Virus record (IMG/VR): IMGVR_UViG_3300020469_000011
Location: 1 to 64,000 of that record
Direction: 5' to 3' (one strand)
Origin: a virus
DNA length: 64,000 nucleotides
Below are positions 58,301-64,000 of the stretch, in pieces. A program made the translations under genes and the position numbers. The first letter of the stretch is position 1, and every line of letters begins with the position of its first letter. A model generated the notes under the pieces. That model saw only the letters and a program-made list of their open reading frames with translations. It ran no database searches and was not told the origin of the DNA.

Positions 58301-58412
58301 TAATATTTCTGGTGTGAATACCATGAATTCCACTGCTAATACTATAAACACATTTGATATAAAAGCAGTTTACTTTGAAAATGAATGGAATGCTACTTGT
58401 ATTGTAGGATAA
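55332..58412 (+). CDS. Large repeat-built tail fibre protein (1026 aa)
   Basis: Residues 1 to about 500 consist of nine copies of a 50-60-residue unit with the pattern I-x(2-3)-F...L-V-T-x-x-A-V-Y-N-L-L-T (for example SLVTANAVYNLLTDGSVNLA). Then come two copies of a YTLGNSTNRFKDLYLSGSAF-type motif known from phage fibres and the QEIVGTIATQTLTNKTLG motif. The C-terminal 250 residues would be the receptor-facing part. Late promoter upstream. Its stop is directly followed by the purN start. Nearest role: distal or long tail fibre, or a baseplate spike. Confidence 0.8.
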   Translation: MSNIPLLLLSNTFGEWLITINNVIAENNNSSANGVSNTLTRFDANGSLTFNELNSNNVQLKVGPAINEVRTDFQQNNHTSVATTGAILELLTGSNSILPLRLESLRFGTSFDSVNAISKSFSASDPNTLLTSNAIYNFLTGTRTLSFDLRSDSIRIGSGPVITEIATTFSSIDNSTVPTTSAVSNYLSSAATINLDLASLRLNTGQSVNKIANNFNSVDDTTLVTAKAVYNLVGGIDNDIGTIEGRSIDLGSTYVVNNFAIDFSTITHYSLPTVTAVKDFITSGNYSLDVSANSLTATNLHTNAISIDGHTINSIRTDFNLLSNDELVTSNAVYNLLTDGNVVLNSQFSNTHTSSISINGYSINAVANVINAANTNNHTLGTTQGIYDLLSGGVTTVPPLPISANSFSFPGGTGNTSVNSIATNFSSINDNSLVTANAVYNLLTDGSVNLAVDFDSITLVNGVTVNGIATAITTANTNDYTLATTKAVHDTIGSGVGNITVAQVETNDLYSFQVSLGNYAFGRSTAQNAASAGTATLATPWVYTSTLEAYDQKNASGTGIILSANSSSPAGETVAANNIAFFTGGSIRLKVNNTEIDAGSSIVKTTATPSASSHLITKAFADATYNPVGSTGTRIANNAINVDIDANNIVFTGNSEPATNDTYTLGNSTNRFKDLYLSGSAFISDDSAITSSNGSIQFNANNQTIEVLGNGSSVTGKLTLNCEMNSHGQTIVPQPHSAAVTNTLTLPANGSQEIVGTIATQTLTNKTLGQTSLSGDLLPTADSTYNLGSPANKFKDLYLSSSTLWLGDLIKLDTSSGVAKFLKRNPSSLPYIFSIIGGDSANAISHVNTTFSYSPARTALSELTSNDLLSYLQTFASFGNAQLGTLFPPEKDATGNTSTYYNVNDYSDIIAQERPGTIASDVSEASTYALDYGVSSTATFKRPDIDVTLSLTNVSDLEGMTVHVTAFVVQNTTPHTMSGILINGNSANQFNISGVNTMNSTANTINTFDIKAVYFENEWNATCIVG

Positions 58413-58985
58413 ATGAAACTAGCACTATTAGCTTCAGGAAATGGAACTAATGTTGAGGTTTTATTAAAAGAAAAAAAGTTAGGTAAATTATCTTTAGTAA
58501 ATTGGAAACTTTTAATATGTGATAATCCAGATGCTTTTGTACTAGAAAGAGTAAAAGTTTTTAATCTACCTAGCTTTATAGTAGAACCAAAAAACTTTGA
58601 AAATAAAGAAACTTACGAAACTTGTATTCACCAAAAATTAATTGACTTTGAAATAGACGGAATAGTTCTTGCAGGCTATATGCGTCTAATTGGACCTACG
58701 TTATTAAAATATTGGAAAAATAAAATAATAAATGTTCATCCCTCACTTCTACCTTCCTTTCCTGGTAGAAATTCAGTATCAGATGCCATAAAAAGTAAAT
58801 TTTATACAAGTGGATGTACAGTACATTTTGTTGATGAGGGTATAGATACAGGACCTATAATTGCACAAAAAACTGTATTAATTGAAAAACATGATAACCA
58901 AGAAAGTTTATCTGAAAAGATACATAAAGCGGAACATGAATTACTTCCTAAAGTAATTTGTCAATGGAGTAATAGCAAATTTTAG
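58413..58985 (+). CDS. purN: Phosphoribosylglycinamide formyltransferase
   Basis: PurN adds the formyl group from 10-formyl-THF to GAR. The 190-residue protein begins KLALLASGNGTNVEVLLKEK, has VLAGYMRLIGPTLL, then NVHPSLLPSFPG with the catalytic Asn/His and the folate loop, and CTVHFVDEGIDTGPIIAQKT with the catalytic Asp. It is 46 kb from the other purine genes, follows the fibre gene without any gap, and ends in a strong terminator, so it is probably expressed with the fibre. Confidence 0.95.
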   Translation: MKLALLASGNGTNVEVLLKEKKLGKLSLVNWKLLICDNPDAFVLERVKVFNLPSFIVEPKNFENKETYETCIHQKLIDFEIDGIVLAGYMRLIGPTLLKYWKNKIINVHPSLLPSFPGRNSVSDAIKSKFYTSGCTVHFVDEGIDTGPIIAQKTVLIEKHDNQESLSEKIHKAEHELLPKVICQWSNSKF

Positions 58986-58991
58986 GCACAA

Positions 58992-59023
58992 AAAAAGCCG
59001 AGGTTTTTACACCTCGGCTTTTT
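58992..59023. terminator. Bidirectional intrinsic terminator
   Basis: AAAAAGCCGAGG pairs with CCTCGGCTTTTT in a perfect 12-bp stem (7 bp GC-rich core) with an eight-base loop. A-run and T-run on both sides let it stop transcripts from purN (+) and from the Cys-rich gene (-). Confidence 0.93.
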
Positions 59024-59031
59024 CTATTTAC

Positions 59032-59121
59032 TCAGCATTCACAACTTTCATCATTACAGTCTAAACATTTACAATTACCACATTTACAATCCTCACATTT
59101 ACAGTTTGGATTATTACACAT
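59032..59121 (-). CDS. Cys-rich metallothionein-like microprotein (29 aa)
   Basis: A short ORF with a strong ribosome site (TAAGGAG, six bases before ATG). Ten of 29 residues are Cys, at positions 2, 7, 9, 12, 14, 17, 19, 22, 27 and 29, mostly as C-x-C and C-x-x-C (for example CKCEDCKCGNCKC). The rest is Lys, Asp, Glu and Asn. This is the composition of a small metallothionein or metal-binding knuckle. It lies between gp8 and the terminator, 12 bases after the gp8 stop, so it would be made late. Metal identity and function are unknown. Confidence 0.7.
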   Translation of the reverse strand: MCNNPNCKCEDCKCGNCKCLDCNDESCEC

Positions 59122-59133
59122 GGAATCTCCTTA

Positions 59134-61554
59134 TTAGAACTGAATACTGATCTTCAAGTCTTCAGTTTGATTTTGTGAACGTGATACCATACTTCTGTTT
59201 TCTACATACAATACTTTACCAGAACCTGGCATCATACCTGGTGTGAGTGCAGTATTTGTAGATACAGTATTTGCAACTACATTATCACTCTGAACTGAGT
59301 GTAATGTAAGTGACTCTATTTTATATGCATGATCTTGTTGAAGAACAGTAAAGAAATCTTTACGTGGCTTAATAACTCTCAATCTTTCCAAAACAGTATC
59401 ATGATCTACAACTCTTGCAGTTGCTACCAATTCTCCAGCGTTATATGTCTTTGTTGCAGTTGGAAGACCACTAGCATATGTATTTGAAGTTATAGTACCT
59501 GTTGCATAGAAACCGATATCCATATCTGGCTCAAAGAATAGATTCATAGAAGTATTTGCTTTTGCATATGAATTTCCATTCAGATTTACACGATAGCATT
59601 GGTCTGTTTTGAAGTTTCTAAACAACTCACCATAACTTGTGCCTGATGAAGTTGGTTTACTTTGCCACAATTTATTTAAATTAGCAGCATCGTAACTTAA
59701 TGGATTTTTCAAAATACCAATCTTTCTGAATTCGTTTCCTACCGTAAATTCATCAGATTCTGTACCTTCAAATCTTGCGTTAATCATTACATTGAATCCT
59801 CCAAACTCCGCAACTGGATCAAATCCATGACCACCTACAGGTGAAATAGTAGCATGTACTTTTGCTGTATTTGCTGCCGCAGGAAATGCTCCGGCACCAC
59901 TATATGTAGAGACATCTGGTATTACTTTAGCCGAATCAATACGATAATGATACTTACCAGGATTTGTTACTCTTACATCAATAATTCTTCCTGGATCCGA
60001 AACTTTGTATACTTTTGGATTTGCAGTAGAATCAAAGATAGGCTCAACAATTGCATATGCGTTAAATCCATCAACAGGATCTACAATTGTGGTTGCCTGA
60101 TGATTAGGTTCAATTGTGATTCTCGGATGTACTTCTACATGTACAGCAGTTTGTGTACCAGCAACACCAGCAGTTAAACCTGTTATTGTTCCAGCGGCAT
60201 TAGTACCTGTGATACTATTAACAAATGCGGGATCAATAGTCAGTGATAATTGTGAACCATTGTGTGCTACTGCAGAAACGGGAAATACATATTTTTTATA
60301 ATTGTCATCAACGAAAGCACCGGTACCAACAGCTTTAATAACAACACCGTATCCAATAAAAGCATCTTTTTTAGTTGATGTTGCAAGAGCGGCGGCACCT
60401 GCTGAAAAATCAAATTGATTAACAGCAGTTGAAGCACCTGCATACTTAGAGGCAATTCCTTTATCAGGCCATTCCGGATCAATATTATTGAAATCAGCAT
60501 TTGTAATTTGAAATACTAATGATCCTGCATTTATATCTATAACTGCGCTTGCTGTATTACATGCAAGTTGATAAAAACCATCTCCACCTTTAATATCATA
60601 TCCATGTAAAGTACCCGCAGAGTCTACAACTGCAGTTTTTTCAACTAACACGTTCATAATTGTTCCGTTAGTTGCATTTTCTTCTACAGTATATTGATCT
60701 GAATAATCGTTAATACGATTTCCATTTTCTCTACGTATGGTTCTTACTGGTATGTAAGAAGTTGTTACAAATTTAAGTGCTTCACCGGCATCAATAGTAT
60801 AATAGTATTTCCACTGATAACCATCATTTTTTTCTGTTTCAGTATCTGTAGAATCCACAATCATATAATCTTCACTGACTCCACTGGTTTGTACAAAATT
60901 AAGAGGTTCACGATAAGATGAAAAGTCCCAAATATAAGTATTTGATCCATCTACCGAAACTTCTTTAAATCTACCAACTCCTTGTTTAATTGCTTTATAA
61001 ACTCGGAATCTTTGGTTTACTGTATGCAAAAGCATATCATCGTCAAATAGATTGTCTAATCTATCATCATATCCATCATATTTTAATCCAGTTTTCCAAT
61101 TTCTTACGCCTGCTTTAATTTCATCGGCTCTCTCTCTTTTAACAACATGAGAAACTTCACCGCTTGAAACTTTTTTAGCAGCAATCATATCGTCCCAATG
61201 ATTAAAATGGGAATCTTTCACACTATCCACAGGATTAGGTGGATTATTTTCATTAATATTTGGGTCTACACTTCCGTCTGGTGTATCTGTTGAAGTCCAG
61301 GCCGCTACTCTACCAATAAATAAATACATCTGATCATCTAATGCAAAGAAAGGAATTCTATTCAATCCATTAGTACCTGTGCTTGTATCCGTAATTCCCC
61401 CAGAGGCAACGTCTAAAGCTTGTGTATTAGGATCAACTCTCATCGCATTGATAGGAATGTAGCCACCCACTTCATTTTGAGATCGTTCTTCAAAACTTTC
61501 TCTAAATTGTTTAGCATTACTTACACGAAAACTGGTATGCACTAGTGCTGGCAT
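59134..61554 (-). CDS. 8: Baseplate wedge gp8-like protein
   Basis: An 806-residue late protein. The N-terminal third follows the layout of marine T4-like gp8: MPALVHTSFRVSNAKQFRES, then MYLFIGRVAAWTSTDTPDGS, HFNHWDDMIAAKKVSSGEVS, VYKAIKQGVGRFK and YQWKYYYTIDAGEALKFVTT. The remaining two thirds are beta-rich and contain Gly/Asn loops, ending in QTEDLKISIQF. T4 gp8 itself is 334 residues, so this is a strongly expanded form. It follows the long repeat protein by 54 bases. Confidence 0.7.
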   Translation of the reverse strand: MPALVHTSFRVSNAKQFRESFEERSQNEVGGYIPINAMRVDPNTQALDVASGGITDTSTGTNGLNRIPFFALDDQMYLFIGRVAAWTSTDTPDGSVDPNINENNPPNPVDSVKDSHFNHWDDMIAAKKVSSGEVSHVVKRERADEIKAGVRNWKTGLKYDGYDDRLDNLFDDDMLLHTVNQRFRVYKAIKQGVGRFKEVSVDGSNTYIWDFSSYREPLNFVQTSGVSEDYMIVDSTDTETEKNDGYQWKYYYTIDAGEALKFVTTSYIPVRTIRRENGNRINDYSDQYTVEENATNGTIMNVLVEKTAVVDSAGTLHGYDIKGGDGFYQLACNTASAVIDINAGSLVFQITNADFNNIDPEWPDKGIASKYAGASTAVNQFDFSAGAAALATSTKKDAFIGYGVVIKAVGTGAFVDDNYKKYVFPVSAVAHNGSQLSLTIDPAFVNSITGTNAAGTITGLTAGVAGTQTAVHVEVHPRITIEPNHQATTIVDPVDGFNAYAIVEPIFDSTANPKVYKVSDPGRIIDVRVTNPGKYHYRIDSAKVIPDVSTYSGAGAFPAAANTAKVHATISPVGGHGFDPVAEFGGFNVMINARFEGTESDEFTVGNEFRKIGILKNPLSYDAANLNKLWQSKPTSSGTSYGELFRNFKTDQCYRVNLNGNSYAKANTSMNLFFEPDMDIGFYATGTITSNTYASGLPTATKTYNAGELVATARVVDHDTVLERLRVIKPRKDFFTVLQQDHAYKIESLTLHSVQSDNVVANTVSTNTALTPGMMPGSGKVLYVENRSMVSRSQNQTEDLKISIQF

Positions 61555-61608
61555 ATCTACTCTCCTTTAATTTAAATTTTAAACCTCTATTTCAATTCCA
61601 TCACTTTT

Positions 61609-64000
61609 CTACACTAAGATAGTGGAATTCAATAAATTTATCTGCTCTACTGTCATTACTGCATTATTTACAATACTAGTCGTAAAAGTATTTAGTTCAC
61701 TAATATTCCAAGTATAAAGTTCATTTTTTATATAATTCATCTTTAAACTAGAGTGATTATATCTTTTATGATTATTTCTTCTTTTTATTAATCTCTCATC
61801 ATAATATTTCAATCTGAAATCTAAGAAATTATCAACATAATTATTTAATAAAAACTCCTCTAGTGTTATTCCATTATTTATATTATTTATTTCAGTTCCT
61901 AAACCGTCAACATTTCCATTTGCATTTACACTTCCAAAAGTATTTGCAACTCCAAAGGTAGCATTCATATATAGTTTCAAATCATATGGAACAATAGAAT
62001 CTATATTAACATAATTATTATTATTGTATTCAGAAATTTTATATGTAGAATCAAATATATTTTTTGATAACAGTTCAGCTTTCACAGAAGGAATATGGTC
62101 TTCCAAGTAATCTGATAGTTTTAATTTTTTCTTTTCATCAATAGTTCCATATAAGAAATCATGGCGAATAACTTTATCAATATCAAATAATTCATTTCTG
62201 TTGTTTATTTCTTCAAATAATTTTTCAATATTTTCTTCATCACCTAATACAGGAATACTATCTACAAAACTACTTTCTCTGTGTCTAATAGTTGAGGATT
62301 CCTTTAATTTAGTAACTAATTTTTCTTCATCTTCAAATACGCTACTTATAACATTTCTTGAATGTCCAAATGGTATTGGTCTTACATTTTCAATTTGATC
62401 ACTAATCACAGCATTTTTACGTTTTTCAATTGTACCTAATAAGAAGACATCAGTTATCTTATCTTTTAATGAAACTACTGAATTGTCAACAGGAAGTATC
62501 ATTTCTTCTGAAAAATCAGTCAAACTTTCGGTTTCTACGAAAGAAGCATCTAAGAAAACTGGTTGTGTTCCTATAAGGAAATCATCTACAGTTTTTAACT
62601 TTGGTAGATACTTGTCTACAAATGATTGACTAATTATTGTAGGCTCATGAATTTCTTCAGACACAACTGTTCTATTAATATCAATACGATTTTCAAGTAT
62701 AGTGAAATCCAAGAAGCCGTCTATTATTTCATAGTATTTTCTTAAAATAAAATCTTTTTTAGTAATTATATGTCTATCTGAAATTACATTGTGATTATTT
62801 TCATATTCATGAAACTCTAATTGTTGATCTATAGTTGCGTCTAAAAATGTAGTATTTCCGAATGTTACTGTAGTGTGGGGATATTCTTTAGTAGTTAAAT
62901 CTAATTCTGGTTTATAGATTATTCTTGGTTCATGAAGTGCTCTTACAGAAGGAATGTAATTTAAATCAGAAGTAACTATAGGAACATCTAAGTAATCTCC
63001 TATTAAACCATAAAACCATTTCATTCCAATTCTACGATTTCTACCCATGACAACATTTTTATCAAGAACAAATTGATTGTGTTCATATTCATGAAACTCT
63101 AATTGTTGATCTATAGTTCCATCTAAGAATGTAGTATTTGCAAATGTTACTGTTGTGAAAGGAGTAAATTTAAATGTACCATCTAGTTCAGGTTTGTAAG
63201 TTATTTCAGGTTCATTAAGTACAGAAACTGAAGGAATAGATTGTCCACCCCATTCTACTATGGTCTGTTTTCTAAATATCTCTTTTATATTTTTATTTAA
63301 GAAAGGACTAATTTTTTCTTGAGTAGCAAATATAGAAAATCTATCAGGAATAAAGGTGTCATTTTCAAAATCAAATTCTTCAATCATATCACTTGTTGCA
63401 TCTAAGAAAGTTGTATTTGGAAAATATACAGTTGTTATTGGAGTTATTACCGTCTGAGCATCTAGTTCTGGTTTATATGTTATTTCAGGCTCATTCAATA
63501 CGGAAACAGATGGTATCGTATCCTTATTGTACTCTCTCAATATTTGAGTACGCATGTTTTTTCTAATATCTTTATTTAAAAATGGATTTATAAAGTTATT
63601 CGTAGAAAAAGTTGCGAATCTATCTATTATTGATATATCATTTTCAAAATCAAACTCTTCGGTCATGTAACTTGTTGCATCTAAGAAAGTAGTATTTGGA
63701 AATGTAACTGTAGTAAATATGTCTGTTTTTGTATTTGCATCAATGTCTATTCTTCTAATATATCTTGGTTCTGTTAAAGGAACAACTCCTGGTAAAGTAT
63801 CTTTATTATATTCTTTTAAAAATTGATTCATCATATAACTTGCAATTTTTCTGTCAAACCATCTGCCAATAATATTTCCTTTAGAAAATGTACGGTTTCT
63901 ATCAAATATTGGAACATTGTGTTCAAAAGTATCTTCTATGAAAGTAGAAATAGATCCATCTAAAAATACTGTGTTTGGAAAATAAACTATTGTATGTGGA
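61609..64000 (-). CDS. Long repeat-built virion protein, 5' end outside the window
   Basis: An open frame runs from the stop at 61609 through the right edge, at least 797 residues. An ATG at 63834 lies inside a repeat and is not the start, because the repeat pattern continues upstream to position 64000. Units of about 85-105 residues contain EPxITYKPELD, TTVTFPNTTFLDAT, an acidic EEFDFENDxxIxDR stretch, and basic helices (FLNKDIRKNMRTQILREYNK). At least five clear units are visible, degenerating toward the C-terminus. It lies just before gp8, where gp7 sits in T4, but no homology to gp7 can be claimed. Confidence 0.75.
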   Translation of the reverse strand, partial: PHTIVYFPNTVFLDGSISTFIEDTFEHNVPIFDRNRTFSKGNIIGRWFDRKIASYMMNQFLKEYNKDTLPGVVPLTEPRYIRRIDIDANTKTDIFTTVTFPNTTFLDATSYMTEEFDFENDISIIDRFATFSTNNFINPFLNKDIRKNMRTQILREYNKDTIPSVSVLNEPEITYKPELDAQTVITPITTVYFPNTTFLDATSDMIEEFDFENDTFIPDRFSIFATQEKISPFLNKNIKEIFRKQTIVEWGGQSIPSVSVLNEPEITYKPELDGTFKFTPFTTVTFANTTFLDGTIDQQLEFHEYEHNQFVLDKNVVMGRNRRIGMKWFYGLIGDYLDVPIVTSDLNYIPSVRALHEPRIIYKPELDLTTKEYPHTTVTFGNTTFLDATIDQQLEFHEYENNHNVISDRHIITKKDFILRKYYEIIDGFLDFTILENRIDINRTVVSEEIHEPTIISQSFVDKYLPKLKTVDDFLIGTQPVFLDASFVETESLTDFSEEMILPVDNSVVSLKDKITDVFLLGTIEKRKNAVISDQIENVRPIPFGHSRNVISSVFEDEEKLVTKLKESSTIRHRESSFVDSIPVLGDEENIEKLFEEINNRNELFDIDKVIRHDFLYGTIDEKKKLKLSDYLEDHIPSVKAELLSKNIFDSTYKISEYNNNNYVNIDSIVPYDLKLYMNATFGVANTFGSVNANGNVDGLGTEINNINNGITLEEFLLNNYVDNFLDFRLKYYDERLIKRRNNHKRYNHSSLKMNYIKNELYTWNISELNTFTTSIVNNAVMTVEQINLLNSTILV

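Noticed and set aside
60267-60500. Frames opposite or inside the gp8-like gene
   Set aside because: Low-complexity shadows of a long structural gene.
1-64000. CRISPR arrays, insertion sequences, integrase or prophage attachment sites
   Set aside because: I looked for regularly spaced repeats, transposase/integrase motifs and att-like duplications and found none; repeats seen are within structural proteins or promoters.

Overview
The window is a piece of a large, strongly AT-rich, T4-like marine myovirus genome. The T4 core genes are recognisable: tail-tube-like protein, UvsY, UvsW, the late sigma factor gp55, gp47/gp46, sliding clamp gp45, DsbA-like protein, clamp loader gp44/gp62, RegA and dUTPase, plus a gp8-like baseplate protein. 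T4-type late promoters (TATAAATA) coexist with host-type sigma70 promoters (TTGACA, 16-17 nt, TATGAT/TATAAT). The extras (PhoH, CobS-like ATPase, peptide deformylase, HesB/IscA, purine genes, many conserved small phage proteins) are those of T4-like phages of oceanic bacteria. The AT-richness and the metabolic cargo would fit an AT-rich marine alphaproteobacterial host such as SAR11, but the host is an inference.

Layout. 1-1105 (+): end of one structural gene and a fibre protein with an S74 self-cleaving chaperone. 1114-5894 (-): mostly small proteins, including glutaredoxin, a run of micro membrane proteins, DUF3310, DUF1289, a HAD phosphatase and the Fe-S scaffold IscU. 6608-12694 (-): purine/pyrimidine block purM, purQ, purL, purS, purD, purE and a dihydroorotate-dehydrogenase-like gene. 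12700-16210 (-): two small proteins with T4-style capsid-targeting N-termini, a late-type operon encoding a coiled-coil membrane protein, an outer-membrane porin-like barrel and a periplasmic binding-protein-like protein, and three small acidic proteins. 16338-41808 (+): the T4 recombination, late-transcription and replication core with GMP reductase, two amidoligase-like proteins, peptide deformylase, a VWA/CobS-like pair, glycosyltransferase, lysis-type enzymes, a full-length glycine dehydrogenase (GcvP) and a flavodoxin-fold oxidoreductase. 41853-43704: three ordinary tRNAs and one odd tRNA-like gene, with IscA between them. 43713-55144: a row of hairpins, a ParB-like protein, an SF1 helicase, PhoH and hypotheticals. 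55332-64000: a repeat-built fibre, purN, a 29-residue Cys-rich metallothionein-like protein, gp8 and a long repeat protein that runs off the edge.

How it may work together. The phage carries most enzymes from phosphoribosylamine to CAIR (PurD, PurN, PurS/L/Q, PurM, PurE) plus GuaC to rebalance purine pools. GcvP with the host's other glycine-cleavage proteins could supply one-carbon units for PurN. IscU, IscA and glutaredoxin form a partial Fe-S assembly set. Late promoters point to virion or late roles for the capsid-targeted proteins, the porin operon, RegA and the fibre genes. No gene-free stretch exceeds about 300 bases. No integrase, insertion sequence or CRISPR array was seen. The strongest leads are the porin/binding-protein operon, the Cys-rich microprotein, the packaged ParB-like protein, the tRNA-like element, the four-hairpin leader, the alternative hairpins before phoH, and a promoter-leader cassette repeated on both strands.
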